A model generated the notes under the pieces. That model was not told the DNA's origin and made no database searches. It saw only the letters and a program-made list of their open reading frames with translations. Made by a program: the position numbers and the translations under genes. Below, piece after piece: positions 1-9,712 of a stretch of DNA of 64,000 bases (positions are counted from its first letter, which is position 1; the number at the start of each line of letters is the position of its first letter). Source of the DNA: Marivita sp. GX14005. GTDB lineage: Bacteria > Pseudomonadota > Alphaproteobacteria > Rhodobacterales > Rhodobacteraceae. Location of the stretch: positions 1,054,001 through 1,118,000 of the forward strand of contig NZ_JAMCCQ010000001.1 of NCBI RefSeq assembly GCF_023370775.1, read 5' to 3'.

Positions 1-288
1 CCAATCTCGTTGAAGGTTAAGAAAACTCATGAGGCGATGGAGATCAGATTTATCAGCCACGGGCGGGAAGCGCTCGATCAGCTATCGAAAAATTCGGTCC
101 TTCTGAAGGAAGATCTTGCGAAATTGGGCATTGATAACTTCGATTTAAGTTTTTCGCACGATCATGATCGAGCAAATCCGGAAGGATCATCGCATCAGTT
201 TGCAGACCCAGCGCCAGCGGAGAGTGTCGATATCCACGATGTGGGCAACTATCGACCTTTCGAAGATGGCTTGGACATAAGGATATAA
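1..288 (+). CDS. fliK: Flagellar hook-length control protein FliK, C-terminal part (gene cut by window start)
   Basis: The frame is open from base 1 and stops at 286-288, so about 95 C-terminal residues are visible. The first residues (pattern L-K-V-x-x-T-x-E-x-M-E-I-R-F) followed by an acidic, low-complexity tail resemble the end of the Flg_hook domain of FliK, the secreted ruler that sets hook length and switches the export gate from hook to filament substrates. The identification leans heavily on context: flgD begins immediately downstream, a common fliK-flgD arrangement. The apparent TTG at position 10 is internal and should not be read as a start. Confidence 0.7.
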   Translation, partial: PISLKVKKTHEAMEIRFISHGREALDQLSKNSVLLKEDLAKLGIDNFDLSFSHDHDRANPEGSSHQFADPAPAESVDIHDVGNYRPFEDGLDIRI

Positions 289-292
289 GTTG

Positions 293-928
293 ATGGACAT
301 CATGCCGAGATTAGACGGAACGCCGAAACCCGCAAGCCCTGAGCAGAGGGAGGTTTCAGGAGATTTTCAGACGTTTCTCAAAATGCTCACCACTCAGATC
401 CAAAATCAGGATCCCCTCAGCCCAATGGAGGCCGAGCAGTTTGCAAGTCAGCTTGCAACATTTTCCATGGTAGAGCAGCAAACCCTCACGAACGAGAAGC
501 TGGAGGCGCTTCTGGGCGGGACAACTGTCGCATTCTCTGAACTTGCCGCGCTCGTCGGCAGAACAGTTGCCCATACCCAAAGTTTCCAGTTCTCCGGATC
601 GCCTGTCGATTTTGACATTTCAGAACTTGATACCAACGAAGGCGGAAAGCTATTTATTCTCAATTCCCTGGGCGAAACCATATCTAGCCATCCCGTGGAG
701 CAGGGACAAACTCGGGTGACGTGGCAAGGAACCGATAGCGACGGCCGTTTCGCAACGCCGGGGCTCTATTCCGCGGAGATGCGGAACGCCGCGGATGATG
801 CCAAAATCGACGCGACGGTTACGACAGCATCGGTTGTCGAAGAGATACGCGTCGGCGGAAATAGGACGACGCTTCTACTCTCGGACGGAAGCGAGATCGG
901 CGAAACCGATATCGTTGCTCTTCGTTGA
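293..928 (+). CDS. flgD: Flagellar hook-capping protein FlgD
   Basis: This 211-residue protein matches FlgD, the scaffold at the tip of the growing hook that allows FlgE subunits to assemble. The N-terminal third has the typical signature: a D-F-x-x-F-L-K-M-L-T-T-Q-I-Q-N-Q-D-P segment, then M-E-A-x-Q-F-A-x-Q-L-A-x-F-S-x-V-E-Q. The C-terminal part (about residues 105-211) is beta-rich with an internal W-x-G-x-D-x-x-G-R-x-x-x-x-G-x-Y motif of the FlgD Ig-like region. Start: a TTG at 290 and ATGs at 293 and 302 are all in frame. ATG 293, 4 bp after the fliK stop, is chosen. It is probably cotranscribed with fliK. The next gene, carB, converges on it after only 9 bp, so the flagellar operon ends here. 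Confidence 0.93.
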   Translation: MDIMPRLDGTPKPASPEQREVSGDFQTFLKMLTTQIQNQDPLSPMEAEQFASQLATFSMVEQQTLTNEKLEALLGGTTVAFSELAALVGRTVAHTQSFQFSGSPVDFDISELDTNEGGKLFILNSLGETISSHPVEQGQTRVTWQGTDSDGRFATPGLYSAEMRNAADDAKIDATVTTASVVEEIRVGGNRTTLLLSDGSEIGETDIVALR

Positions 929-937
929 AACCTAATG

Positions 938-3900
938 TCAGCCTTGCAAGCTCTTGACGATCAAATCGCCCTCCTGCCGCGCCTGCATCGCCAAAGCGGC
1001 CGCATGGGCACCGGCAGCCGTGGTGAAATAGGGAATCTTGTCGTAAAGCGCGACAGATCGAATTTCGCGAGAATCCTCGACCGCAGCGGCGCCCTCCGTC
1101 GTATTCATCACCAGCGTAATTTCACCGTCTTTCATCAGATCAACGATATTGGGGCGCCCTTCGTAGACCTTTTTCGTCACGCCACAGGAAATTCCGTGTT
1201 GCGACAGGAAAGACGCGGTGCCCGATGTGGCGGTAATTGTGAAGCCAAGATCAATGAGGATTCGAGCTGTATCGACCAATTGATCGGTTTTATCGGAATC
1301 CTTGATCGAAAAGAAAACGGTGCCGGATTCGGGAAGATTATTCCCCGCTCCGATCTGCGCCTTAAGAAACGCGCGGGGAAAAGAGCGATCCCATCCCATG
1401 ACTTCACCGGTCGACCGCATTTCCGGCCCAAGGATCGTGTCCACACCCGGGAAACGGGCGAAGGGCAAAACAGCTTCCTTGACGGAGAACCACGGCATGT
1501 TTGGGTCTGCGAGCGTCATCGGATCGGCCAGCGGCAAGGATTTGTCGTAATCGGTACCTTGCGGATAAGCGTCGCGAAGCGGGAAGTTCGTCAGACTTTC
1601 GCCCGCCATGACGCGCGCAGCGATACTGGCAATCGCCGAATCCGTCGCCTTCGCAACAAACGGAACCGTGCGCGAGGCGCGCGGGTTCACTTCGATCAGA
1701 AAAATCTGGCTATCCTTGATCGCGAATTGAACATTCATCAAACCGCGCACATCAAGCGCCAGCGCCAGCGCTTCGGTTTGCGCCTTGATCTCTGCCAGAA
1801 GTTCGTCGGAAAGCGAATAAGGCGGGAGCGAACAGGCGCTGTCGCCGGAATGAACGCCCGCCTCCTCGATATGCTGCATGATACCGGCAACGTGAACATG
1901 CTCTCCGTCGCACAAGGCGTCTACATCGAGTTCGACCGCGCCCGCGAGGTAACTGTCGAGAAGAACGGGGCTGTCCCCGGAAACGACAACGGCCTCATTG
2001 ATGTATCGCTGCAGATGAGCCTCATCGCGCACGATTTCCATGGCGCGGCCGCCGAGGACATAAGAGGGACGGATCACAAGCGGGAAACCGATCCGCGCCG
2101 CGATCTCCAAGGCCTGTTCGCCGCTGGACGCGATGCCGTTGCGAGGCTGCTTGAGACCCAGTTCATTTACCAGCGATTGAAAGCGCTCGCGATCTTCCGC
2201 GAGATCGATGGCATCGGGCGAGGTTCCGAGGATCGGGATACCCTCTTCCTCAAGCGCGTTGGCAAGCTTGAGCGGGGTTTGTCCGCCGAATTGGACGATC
2301 ACCCCGTGCAACGTGCCGTTTTTCTGCTCGACACGGAGGATCTCCATCACGTGTTCGAAGGTCAACGGTTCGAAATAAAGCCGGTCCGACGTGTCATAAT
2401 CGGTGCTGACCGTTTCCGGGTTGCAATTGATCATGATCGTTTCGTAGCCCGCATCGGACAGCGCAAAACAAGCGTGGCAACAACAGTAATCGAATTCGAT
2501 ACCTTGCCCGATACGGTTTGGGCCGCCACCCAGGATCACGACCTTTTTCTGATCCGACGGTCGCGCCTCGCATTCAACATCGCCCATCATGGGCGCTTCG
2601 TAGGTGGAATACATGTAAGGGGTTTGCGCCTCGAACTCGGCGGCGCAAGTGTCGATGCGCTTGAAAGAGGCATTCACATTCAGATCGAGCCGCTTTGCGC
2701 GAACGTCCTTTTCGCTGACCCCGGTCAGGCTGGCCAAGCGTGCGTCGGTGAATCCCATCATCTTCAACGCGCGCATTCCGGATTCGTCCGTCGGCAGACC
2801 GTGCCGGCGCACCTCTTCCTCGGCCTCGACGATTTCGCGGATGCGGGCAAGGAACCACGGATCGAACATCGTGACGGCATGGATGTCATCGTTGCTCAGT
2901 CCATGGCGCATGGCCTGCGCGATGGTGCGCATGCGGTCCGGCGTTTGCTGGGAAATCGCCTTGATAACGGCGGATGTTTCAGGCGCACCCTCAATATGGA
3001 TCTCGTCGAACCCGGTTAGACCGGATTCCATCGAGGCCAATGCCTTTTGCAGCGATTCGTGAATCGTTCGGCCGATCGCCATCGCTTCGCCCACAGATTT
3101 CATCGCGGTGGTCAGATGCGGTTCGGAGCCGGGAAATTTTTCGAAAGCGAATTTCGGGATCTTGGTGACGACATAATCTATGGTCGGCTCGAAGCTGGCG
3201 GGGGTGACCTTGGTGATATCGTTGTCGAGCTCGTCCAGCGTGTAGCCAACGGCAAGCTTCGCCGCGATCTTGGCGATCGGGAACCCGGTGGCTTTCGATG
3301 CAAGGGCCGAAGACCGGCTGACGCGCGGGTTCATTTCGATGACGACCATGCGCCCGTCCGCCGGATTGACAGCCCATTGCACATTGGACCCGCCGGTTTC
3401 CACGCCGATCTCGCGCAGAACGTCGATGGAGCCGTTGCGCATGATCTGATATTCCTTGTCGGTCAGGGTCAGCGCGGGCGCGACGGTGATGGAATCGCCG
3501 GTATGAACGCCCATCGGATCGACATTCTCGATCGCGCAGACGATGATCGCGTTGTCAGCACGGTCGCGAACGACCTCCATCTCGAACTCTTTCCAGCCAA
3601 GAAGGGATTCGTCGACCAGGATCTGATTCACCGGGGAGGCGTCCATCCCGGATCGGCAGTAGTAAACGAAATCCTCGCGATTGTAGGCTACGCCGCCACC
3701 TGTTCCGCCCAGAGTATAGGCCGGGCGGATGATGGCCGGCAGTCCGATCTCTTCGAGCTCGGCAAGGGCGAGCGCCACACCGGCATCGAGATCGGCTTCG
3801 CCGTTGTCGCCCTTGGGCGCGGTGATGATCGTCGCCTTTGGGTTTTCGAGGCCGATCCGCTCCATCGCCTCGCGGAAAAGTTTGCGATCCTCGGCCATTT

Positions 3901-4270
3901 CGATGGCCTCGCGCTTCGCACCGATCATCTCGACGCCGAATTTCTCCAGCACGCCCATTTCCTCGAGCGCGAGAGAGGTATTCAGACCTGTTTGCCCGCC
4001 CATTGTCGGAAGCAGGGCGTCGGGGCGTTCCTTCTCGATGATCTTTGCGACGATCTCGGGAGTGATCGGTTCGATATAGGTCGCGTCGGCCAGTCCCGGA
4101 TCGGTCATGATGGTCGCCGGATTGGAGTTGACGAGGATGACTCGGTAGCCTTCCTCGCGCAGGGCCTTGCAAGCTTGGGCGCCGGAATAGTCGAATTCGC
4201 AGGCCTGGCCGATAACGATGGGCCCCGCTCCGATGATCATGATGGACTTGATATCGTCACGCTTTGGCAT
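938..4270 (-). CDS. carB: Carbamoyl-phosphate synthase large subunit
   Basis: This 1110-residue protein, the usual length for CarB, makes carbamoyl phosphate from bicarbonate, ATP and ammonia channelled from the CarA glutaminase, feeding arginine and pyrimidine synthesis. Two homologous ATP-grasp halves are visible. The first opens with [20 protein letters not shown] and the second with [19 protein letters not shown], followed by a C-terminal MGS-like regulatory domain of about 140 residues. The open frame extends 63 codons further upstream, but the ATG at 4270 begins the conserved M-P-K-R-x-D-I-x-S-I-M-I-I-G terminus and has a GAGGG ribosome-binding site about 6 bp before it. No carA is nearby. 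It is transcribed divergently from aspS. Confidence 0.98.
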   Translation of the reverse strand: MPKRDDIKSIMIIGAGPIVIGQACEFDYSGAQACKALREEGYRVILVNSNPATIMTDPGLADATYIEPITPEIVAKIIEKERPDALLPTMGGQTGLNTSLALEEMGVLEKFGVEMIGAKREAIEMAEDRKLFREAMERIGLENPKATIITAPKGDNGEADLDAGVALALAELEEIGLPAIIRPAYTLGGTGGGVAYNREDFVYYCRSGMDASPVNQILVDESLLGWKEFEMEVVRDRADNAIIVCAIENVDPMGVHTGDSITVAPALTLTDKEYQIMRNGSIDVLREIGVETGGSNVQWAVNPADGRMVVIEMNPRVSRSSALASKATGFPIAKIAAKLAVGYTLDELDNDITKVTPASFEPTIDYVVTKIPKFAFEKFPGSEPHLTTAMKSVGEAMAIGRTIHESLQKALASMESGLTGFDEIHIEGAPETSAVIKAISQQTPDRMRTIAQAMRHGLSNDDIHAVTMFDPWFLARIREIVEAEEEVRRHGLPTDESGMRALKMMGFTDARLASLTGVSEKDVRAKRLDLNVNASFKRIDTCAAEFEAQTPYMYSTYEAPMMGDVECEARPSDQKKVVILGGGPNRIGQGIEFDYCCCHACFALSDAGYETIMINCNPETVSTDYDTSDRLYFEPLTFEHVMEILRVEQKNGTLHGVIVQFGGQTPLKLANALEEEGIPILGTSPDAIDLAEDRERFQSLVNELGLKQPRNGIASSGEQALEIAARIGFPLVIRPSYVLGGRAMEIVRDEAHLQRYINEAVVVSGDSPVLLDSYLAGAVELDVDALCDGEHVHVAGIMQHIEEAGVHSGDSACSLPPYSLSDELLAEIKAQTEALALALDVRGLMNVQFAIKDSQIFLIEVNPRASRTVPFVAKATDSAIASIAARVMAGESLTNFPLRDAYPQGTDYDKSLPLADPMTLADPNMPWFSVKEAVLPFARFPGVDTILGPEMRSTGEVMGWDRSFPRAFLKAQIGAGNNLPESGTVFFSIKDSDKTDQLVDTARILIDLGFTITATSGTASFLSQHGISCGVTKKVYEGRPNIVDLMKDGEITLVMNTTEGAAAVEDSREIRSVALYDKIPYFTTAAGAHAAALAMQARQEGDLIVKSLQG

Positions 4271-4300
4271 CGCTCGACCCTCATTGTGCAAACTGGCGGT

Positions 4301-4328
4301 GTTATAGGCATGGCGCGGGCGACTGCAA
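4301..4328 (-). promoter_or_regulatory. Putative carB promoter
   Basis: On the minus strand, TTGCAG (4328-4323) and TATAAC (4306-4301) are separated by 16 bp and lie about 30 bp upstream of the chosen carB start. Both hexamers are close to housekeeping -35 and -10 consensus sequences. This is a pattern match only, with no mapped start site. Confidence 0.4.
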
Positions 4329-4381
4329 GCGCGGTGCAATCCTTTTTTGCGTCTGCAATCAGGGGCGACGTGGTGCACCGC

Positions 4382-4410
4382 TTGACTTCCAAGGGCCGAC
4401 AGGGTGTATC
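4382..4410 (+). promoter_or_regulatory. Possible aspS promoter
   Basis: TTGACT at 4382-4387 is followed after 17 bp by TGTATC (4405-4410), about 33 bp before the aspS ATG. The -35 match is good and the -10 match is poor, so this is tentative. Confidence 0.28.
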
Positions 4411-4442
4411 GGGCCAAATTTTTCCGCCCGAGGATACCTGTC

Positions 4443-6221
4443 ATGCACGCTTTCCGCACCCATACCTGCGCCGAATTGACGGCCGAGAATGTCGGCCAGA
4501 CGGTTCGCCTTTCGGGCTGGGTTCACCGTATACGCGATCATGGCGGCGTTCTGTTCATCGATCTGCGCGATCATTTCGGCGTCACTCAGCTGCTGTGCGA
4601 TCCTGACAGCCCCGTGTTTTCCGAGGTGGAGAAACTGCGCTCGGAATGGTGCATCCGCATCGATGGCGAGGTGAAGGCGCGCGATGCGAGCCTTGTGAAC
4701 CCGAAATTGCCGACAGGCGAGATCGAGGTTTTCATCCGCGATATGGAGGTGTTGGGCGCGGCAGAAGAGCTTCCGCTCATCGTGTTCGGCGATCAGGAAT
4801 ATCCCGAGGAAACCCGGCTGAAGTATCGTTTTCTCGATCTGAGACGCGAGGCGATGCAACGCAATATGACACTCCGGTCGGATGTCGTTGCTTCGATCCG
4901 CAAGCGGATGTGGGATCAGTCGTTCCGCGAATACCAGACGCCGATCATTACGGCCTCCAGTCCGGAAGGCGCGCGCGATTTCCTTGTGCCGAGCCGTTTG
5001 CATCCGGGCAAATTCTACGCTCTGCCGCAAGCACCGCAGCAGTTCAAGCAGTTGATCATGGTGTCGGGCTTCGACAAGTATTTCCAAATCGCGCCCTGTT
5101 TCCGCGACGAGGATCCGCGCGCGGACCGGTCGCCGACGGATTTCTACCAGCTCGACATGGAGATGTCCTTCGTCACGCAACAGGACGTGTTCGACACCAT
5201 TCAGCCGGTGATCCAGGGCGTGTTCGAAGAGTTCGGAGACGGGCGGAAGGTCGATGCGGTCTGGCCGCAGATTTCCTATCGCGACGCGGCGCTTTGGTAT
5301 GGCACGGACAAGCCCGACCTGCGAAACCCGATCAAGATGCAGATCGTGTCGGATCATTTCCGAGGATCCGGCTTTGCCATCTTCGCCAAATTGCTCGAAC
5401 ACGACGGCACCGAGATCCGCGCGATACCCGCGCCGGGCGGCGGCAGCCGTAAGTTCTGCGACCGGATGAACGCTTTTGCGCAAAAGGAAGGATTGCCCGG
5501 CATGGGATATATCTTCTGGCGCGATCAGGGCGACGGAATGGAGGCGGCCGGCCCGCTTGCGAAGAATATCGGGCCCGAACGGACCGAGGCGATCCGCCTG
5601 CAACTTGGGCTTGGCGTGGGCGATGCGGCGTTCTTCCTTGGTGGGAAGCCGTCGAGCTTCGAAAGCGTCGCGGGCCGGGCGCGGGTCGTGATCGGCGAAG
5701 AATTGGGGCTGACGGAAACCGATCGGTTCGCCTTTGCCTGGATCGTGGATTTCCCGATGTACGAGGCCGATGAGGAAACCGGAGCGATCGATTTCAGCCA
5801 CAATCCGTTCTCGATGCCGCAGGGAGGAATGGATGCGTTGAACGGAAATCCGCTCGATGTGCTGGGCTATCAGTATGATCTGGCCTGCAACGGCTATGAG
5901 CTTGTGTCGGGCGCGATCCGGAACCACAAGCCCGAGATCATGTTCAAGGCGTTCGAGTTGGCCGGCTATGGCGAGGAAGTAGTGCGCAAGCGGTTCGGCG
6001 GGATGGTCAATGCCTTCCGCTTCGGCGCGCCGCCGCATGGTGGTTGCGCGGCCGGCATCGACCGAATCGTGATGTTGTTGGCCGATACTGCGAATATCCG
6101 CGAAGTCATTATGTTCCCGATGAACCAGCGGGCCGAGGATTTAATGATGGACGCACCGTCGCTACCGACCAGCGACCAGCTCATGGAACTGCGCCTGCGC
6201 GTCATACCGGACGAGGATTGA
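4443..6221 (+). CDS. aspS: Aspartate--tRNA ligase
   Basis: This 592-residue class II aminoacyl-tRNA synthetase of the bacterial (long) type charges tRNA-Asp. It has an N-terminal OB-fold anticodon-binding domain (from about residue 17, with G-W-V-H-R-x-R-D-H-G-G and F-I-D-L-R-D), the class II catalytic core with motif 2 ([11 protein letters not shown] near residue 220), the bacterial GAD insertion around residues 290-420, and motif 3 (G-x-A-x-G-I-D-R) near residue 540. The ATG at 4443 begins the conserved M-H-A-F-R-T-H-x-C terminus; the reading frame opens 13 codons earlier without a better site. Whether the enzyme discriminates tRNA-Asp from tRNA-Asn cannot be settled here. Confidence 0.98.
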   Translation: MHAFRTHTCAELTAENVGQTVRLSGWVHRIRDHGGVLFIDLRDHFGVTQLLCDPDSPVFSEVEKLRSEWCIRIDGEVKARDASLVNPKLPTGEIEVFIRDMEVLGAAEELPLIVFGDQEYPEETRLKYRFLDLRREAMQRNMTLRSDVVASIRKRMWDQSFREYQTPIITASSPEGARDFLVPSRLHPGKFYALPQAPQQFKQLIMVSGFDKYFQIAPCFRDEDPRADRSPTDFYQLDMEMSFVTQQDVFDTIQPVIQGVFEEFGDGRKVDAVWPQISYRDAALWYGTDKPDLRNPIKMQIVSDHFRGSGFAIFAKLLEHDGTEIRAIPAPGGGSRKFCDRMNAFAQKEGLPGMGYIFWRDQGDGMEAAGPLAKNIGPERTEAIRLQLGLGVGDAAFFLGGKPSSFESVAGRARVVIGEELGLTETDRFAFAWIVDFPMYEADEETGAIDFSHNPFSMPQGGMDALNGNPLDVLGYQYDLACNGYELVSGAIRNHKPEIMFKAFELAGYGEEVVRKRFGGMVNAFRFGAPPHGGCAAGIDRIVMLLADTANIREVIMFPMNQRAEDLMMDAPSLPTSDQLMELRLRVIPDED

Positions 6222-6240
6222 AAGCGGCGGGGATGCGTCC

Positions 6241-6957
6241 CTAAAGCGCGACCGCATCCTGAAGCCGTGCCTCGACTAGCCCGGCGATCCGCATGACCTG
6301 ACCGCGAAGCGGCACACCGCGCGAACGTGCATCGGCCAGATCGGAAGCGGCCGCTTCGAGCGCGTCGTCCTCGGCCGTGCGCGCAACGCCACGCAGGAAG
6401 AGCGCAACGTAATCGATGGTTCGGTCATCGACGGGGCCGCCCAGAACCTCTGCCATATGCGCCATGTCCTCGCGAAACGCGATGGGATCGGGTAGAATCG
6501 GCTCCTTGTGCACCTCGCGCAATCCGAAGGGTTGGCGCTCCTGCGGCAGGTGTTGAAGGATGGCGTTCTGGAACGTCGTCAGATTGGCGACCGGCTTGGC
6601 GATGAAACCATCGGCCCCGGCGGCATAGGCGATATCTTCGGCAAAGCTGTCGCCACTGGTTCCGAGAATGACCGAAATGCGGGGAAGCGCGACCGACAGT
6701 TCGGCGATCAGATCGGCGCCGCTGCCATCGGGCAGACCCATATCGACGATCATGACCGACGGGCGATATACCTGCAGATGCCGGCGAGCCGAAGCGAGAC
6801 AATCGGCCCGCCGCAAGCGCGCCCCGCTGTGTAGACACATCAGCCTGAGTGCGTCGCACGAATAAAGACTATCCTCCACCGCGAGAATCGTCAGCCCGAG
6901 CAATGGCCGGGATACGGTCGGTCTGCGAATGTGGTCCAAAGCCTGATCGTCAGTCAT
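6241..6957 (-). CDS. Response regulator with receiver domain and C-terminal helical extension
   Basis: This 238-residue protein has a receiver (REC) domain at about residues 22-140. The acidic pair is Glu28-Asp29, the phosphoacceptor is Asp72 (in M-I-V-D-M-G-L-P-D-G-S-G) and the conserved lysine is Lys121 (F-I-A-K-P). The rest, about 100 residues, is helical and matches no DNA-binding output domain I recognise, so it may act by protein contact, possibly in phosphorelay. The ATG at 6957 is chosen because GGAGGG lies directly upstream; in-frame ATGs at 6969 and 6990 are alternatives. It converges on aspS after 19 bp. No histidine kinase is adjacent. Confidence 0.8.
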   Translation of the reverse strand: MTDDQALDHIRRPTVSRPLLGLTILAVEDSLYSCDALRLMCLHSGARLRRADCLASARRHLQVYRPSVMIVDMGLPDGSGADLIAELSVALPRISVILGTSGDSFAEDIAYAAGADGFIAKPVANLTTFQNAILQHLPQERQPFGLREVHKEPILPDPIAFREDMAHMAEVLGGPVDDRTIDYVALFLRGVARTAEDDALEAAASDLADARSRGVPLRGQVMRIAGLVEARLQDAVAL

Positions 6958-7080
6958 ATTGCCCTCCATGAGTCGCCTTATCTTGCGCATGGTTGGCTAA
7001 CAGACGGTTAATGGGCCTTGCCGCTTGTGCGCCCGGCGCGCGCGGGGGATAAGAGCGCTGATACCACCGGGAGACAAAGC

Positions 7081-7485
7081 ATGATCGGACGATTGAACCA
7101 CGTTGCCATCGCGGTGCCGGATCTCGATGCCGCGGCCGAGCAATACCGCAGCGCCCTCGGCGCGAAGGTCGGTGAGCCGCAGGACGAGCCGGATCATGGC
7201 GTGACGGTCGTGTTTATCGAACTGCCCAACACGAAGATCGAACTTCTCTACCCGCTTGGCGATTCGAGCCCCATTTCGGGGTTTCTGGAAAAAAACCCAG
7301 CCGGCGGAATCCATCACATTTGCTATGAAGTGGATGACATTATCGCTGCGCGGGACCGTCTTCTGGAAAGCGGCGCCCGTGTTCTGGGTGACGGAGAGCC
7401 CAAGATCGGCGCGCATGGCAAACCAGTGCTGTTCCTGCATCCCAAGGATTTCAACGGATGCCTGACCGAGCTGGAAGAGGTTTGA
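7081..7485 (+). CDS. mce: Methylmalonyl-CoA epimerase
   Basis: This 134-residue vicinal-oxygen-chelate protein starts R-L-N-H-V-A-I-A-V-P-D-L. The metal-binding His of the first half is in L-N-H-V-A, and the second half carries G-G-I-H-H-I-C-Y-E-V-D-D and an F-L-H-P-K-D terminus characteristic of methylmalonyl-CoA epimerase. The enzyme interconverts (R)- and (S)-methylmalonyl-CoA in propionyl-CoA catabolism. The ATG at 7081 is preferred to upstream frame extension because it begins the conserved fold. It precedes a DUF1467 gene by 28 bp, a pairing I associate with Rhodobacterales genomes. Confidence 0.93.
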   Translation: MIGRLNHVAIAVPDLDAAAEQYRSALGAKVGEPQDEPDHGVTVVFIELPNTKIELLYPLGDSSPISGFLEKNPAGGIHHICYEVDDIIAARDRLLESGARVLGDGEPKIGAHGKPVLFLHPKDFNGCLTELEEV

Positions 7486-7513
7486 TCCTCGAAACGGACT
7501 AAAGGAGCGTCAT

Positions 7514-7810
7514 ATGTCCATCACCTCTGCCATCGTGTTGTACGCGGTGATCTGGTTCATGGTGTTCCTCGTCGCCATTCCGATCCGGCTTCAGACGCAA
7601 GGCGACGTGGGCAAGGTCGTGCCCGGCACCCATTCCGGCTCTCCGGAGGTGCATAACCTCAAGAAAAAGGCGCTAATCACGACCGGGGTGAGTTGCGCGC
7701 TCTGGCTGATTATCGCGGGGATCATCCTGTCCGGCTGGATCTCGATCAGGGATATCGACTTCTTCGATCGGATGGGGCCCGCCCCTGAATTCGGTGATAC
7801 AGATGGGTAA
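7514..7810 (+). CDS. DUF1467 family small membrane protein
   Basis: This 98-residue protein has two predicted transmembrane helices (about residues 4-24 and 55-76) separated by a loop containing R-L-Q-T-Q-G-D-V-G-K-V-V-P-G-T-H-x-G-S-P, the signature of DUF1467. Function is unknown. It sits 28 bp after the epimerase gene with an AAGGAG ribosome-binding site and is probably cotranscribed with it. Its last 65 bp overlap the 3' end of the convergent EI24 gene. Confidence 0.85.
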   Translation: MSITSAIVLYAVIWFMVFLVAIPIRLQTQGDVGKVVPGTHSGSPEVHNLKKKALITTGVSCALWLIIAGIILSGWISIRDIDFFDRMGPAPEFGDTDG

Positions 7811-8477
7811 AGGTTGCAGCACCGATGATCGGGACAGCGAGGTTCAGGACCGGAACCGATAGCGGCAGCGCCATCAGGAAACCCGCCCCCCAGATCTTTG
7901 CCAAATGCCGCTTGCGAAGCGCTTTCGCGCCTCGGCGCCCTTCACGCCGAATGGCGGCGAGCGTGAAATACTCGCTACCCAGAAGAAAGCCGTTGAGCGC
8001 CCAGAAGATGAGCGGTGCAAGAGGCGGTGCAAGAAGGTAGAAGATCAGAGCGACGATATTCGCGCCGATCAGAACGCCAAGGAACCCGATCGTGTCGCGC
8101 AGCGCTTCGGCGATAGGCACGTGGTTCGGCGCTGGCAGTTCGGGGTAGTTCCGTTCCTCCACGGCATCCGCCACGGTGTCCAGGAACAGGGACGACATGG
8201 CAGAGGCCACCGGAACCATCAGAAAAACCGACAGCACGATCATCAGCAGCAGCACCGCCCACCCGGCAACATCATCGATCCACGTGACGGGGCCGATGAA
8301 TGGCAGCGTCATTTCCGGGCCAAGAAGGGCGTTCACGAGCCAAACGAAACCGGCGGAAAACCCAGCCAATAGCAAAACGCTTAGCGCGATGCCCAAGAAA
8401 AGGACTTTCCTGAAACGAGGATCGCCGATCTGGTTGAGTGCGAGGAACAGGCTTTGGAAGATCACTCCGAGACCCAT
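7746..8477 (-). CDS. EI24 domain (CysZ-like) membrane protein
   Basis: This 243-residue polytopic membrane protein has about five hydrophobic segments (approximately residues 25-52, 70-95, 128-150, 152-175 and 198-222). Its pattern fits the EI24/CysZ family: an F-x-D-x-V-A-D-A-V-E segment after the second helix pair and a conserved L-N-G-F-L-L-G-S-E-Y-F-x-L-A-A-x-R-R-E-G region. CysZ members transport sulfate, but many alphaproteobacterial EI24 proteins have no proven substrate, so transport of sulfate is not claimed. Its start overlaps the end of the upstream nitroreductase gene by 16 bp. Confidence 0.82.
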   Translation of the reverse strand: MGLGVIFQSLFLALNQIGDPRFRKVLFLGIALSVLLLAGFSAGFVWLVNALLGPEMTLPFIGPVTWIDDVAGWAVLLLMIVLSVFLMVPVASAMSSLFLDTVADAVEERNYPELPAPNHVPIAEALRDTIGFLGVLIGANIVALIFYLLAPPLAPLIFWALNGFLLGSEYFTLAAIRREGRRGAKALRKRHLAKIWGAGFLMALPLSVPVLNLAVPIIGAATFTHLYHRIQGRAPSDRRSRYP

Positions 8478-9040
8478 TCAGTGATTGCATCGAGGTCCGG
8501 TCGCGGGCGTTCCGGCGGTTCGGAGGCGGCGGTACCGATATGGATAAAGCCGGCGACACGTTCGTTTTCGTTCAACCGAAGCTGATCCTGGCAGAACGAT
8601 CGGTCATGCGCCGGCCAACCGGTGAGCCAATTCGCGCCCCAACCGGAGGCGAGGGCGGCGTTGAGAAGCCCAAGGCAAACCGCACCGGTCGAATATGTCT
8701 GCTCGATGGCCGGGATTTTCTCGGAAGGTTTTTGCACTTCGATCACTGCCACGCAAAGTGGACTGTCGTCGAACTGACTGCGCGCCTTCGCAATCTCCTC
8801 ATCGGTGCGGCCGGACGCATCGCCCCGTTCCTGAACGGCTTTGCTCAATCTTTTAAGCGCTGGTCCCTGCAGCACGATGAACCGCCACGGCTCCAGCTTG
8901 CCGTGATCCGGGCTGCGCGCCGCGGCGGTCAGGATCGGTCGCAACGCCTCGGGCGATGGTGCGGGCGCGCGTAGCAGCTTGGCCGGGCGCGAGCGCCGGC
9001 AGAGAAGGAATTGCAGAACCGCGTCATTGGCCTCGGGCAT
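8462..9040 (-). CDS. Nitroreductase family protein (YdjA-like)
   Basis: This 192-residue protein of the FMN-dependent nitroreductase superfamily has the N-terminal R-R-S-R phosphate-binding start and a P-D-H-G-K-L-E-P-W-R-F-I-V segment typical of the short YdjA-type subgroup. The G-W-G-A-N-W-L-T-G-W motif lies in the C-terminal half. Expected activity is NAD(P)H-dependent reduction of an unknown substrate. The ATG at 9040 follows a GGAGGA ribosome-binding site; the frame extends 17 codons further without support. It is translationally linked to the EI24 gene by a 16-bp overlap. Confidence 0.88.
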   Translation of the reverse strand: MPEANDAVLQFLLCRRSRPAKLLRAPAPSPEALRPILTAAARSPDHGKLEPWRFIVLQGPALKRLSKAVQERGDASGRTDEEIAKARSQFDDSPLCVAVIEVQKPSEKIPAIEQTYSTGAVCLGLLNAALASGWGANWLTGWPAHDRSFCQDQLRLNENERVAGFIHIGTAASEPPERPRPDLDAITEWVSE

Positions 9041-9089
9041 ATGTCCTCCGCGATGGATAAAGGCGTTGTCCGCGTGATAGGCGGAAAGC

Positions 9090-9344
9090 ATGATAAAGAA
9101 CAGCCTTGCCGAACTTGCGGTTTCCGGCAGCTCCTACAGCGTCCGCGTCACGCCAAGGGCCCGGCAAAACAGTATCGAGCAGGACGCGGAGTTGATACGA
9201 GTTTCCGTCACTGCGCCGGCGTCGGATGGTGCAGCCAACAAGGCGGTGCGGGACATGCTCGCCAAAGCGCTGGGCGTAGCCAAATCCCGGCTCGTGCTGG
9301 TGCGTGGACCAAAAAGCCGGGACAAGGTTTTTCGGCTGGATTAG
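9090..9344 (+). CDS. DUF167 (YggU) family protein
   Basis: This 84-residue protein has the DUF167 pattern: V-R-V-T-P-R-A-R near residue 20, then A-P-A-S-D-G-A-A-N-K-A-V, then a V-R-G-x-K-S-R-D-K-V-F-R terminus. The biochemical role of this widespread small family is unknown. It starts at an ATG with GGAAAG upstream, divergent from the nitroreductase gene, and ends with a 4-bp overlap with the convergent next gene. Confidence 0.88.
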   Translation: MIKNSLAELAVSGSSYSVRVTPRARQNSIEQDAELIRVSVTAPASDGAANKAVRDMLAKALGVAKSRLVLVRGPKSRDKVFRLD

Positions 9345-9580
9345 TCTTTCGGGTCGGTGCGGGCATAGACACCTTCCGGCAAGGACACCGCCGCCACCAG
9401 ATCGCGCATCTGCGACATCGACAGGGTGATCCGGTTCACTTTGTCGGTGCGCGGGTCGTATTGTTCGACGGTGATACATTCCTCGAAACCATTGACGATC
9501 ACATCCTCCTGCAAAGGAGCCTGACCCTCATCGACCAGGGTCACGACGGTCGAGTCGAATTCGTGTTCGATGCTAAACAT
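9341..9580 (-). CDS. Hypothetical protein, 79 residues
   Basis: This small acidic protein starts M-F-S-I-E-H-E-F-D-S-T-V-V-T-L-V-D-E-G and has no membrane segment or signal peptide. I cannot assign it to a named family. Regular alternation of hydrophobic and charged residues and its tight convergent packing against the DUF167 gene (4-bp overlap) support it as real. No clear Shine-Dalgarno sequence precedes the ATG. Confidence 0.65.
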   Translation of the reverse strand: MFSIEHEFDSTVVTLVDEGQAPLQEDVIVNGFEECITVEQYDPRTDKVNRITLSMSQMRDLVAAVSLPEGVYARTDPKD

Positions 9581-9712
9581 GCCGCCAGCCTAGCGCAGCG
9601 GATTTTCAATGACCACGGGCCATGTGCGGAATAACACTCACGGTAATTGAGGACTGGCCGATCATCGAAAATCGCCTTATTTCTTGAGGCAAAGACGAAA
9701 AAGGACATTCCG

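Noticed and set aside
10-288. Treating the TTG at position 10 as the start of a small gene
   Set aside because: The frame is open to base 1 and the residues before the TTG continue the FliK-like domain, so the gene is truncated by the window edge.
935-3019. Long open frame of about 690 codons on the plus strand
   Set aside because: It is wholly antisense to the highly conserved carB gene and encodes an arginine-rich, domain-free sequence, typical of a shadow frame in high-GC DNA.
4359-6038. Long open frame of about 560 codons on the minus strand
   Set aside because: Antisense to aspS; composition is His/Arg-rich and no family is recognisable.
7746-8477. Naming the EI24 protein as the sulfate transporter CysZ
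   Set aside because: The idea is attractive because of the sulfotransferases, but the gene lies in the housekeeping segment and EI24 membership does not establish sulfate transport.
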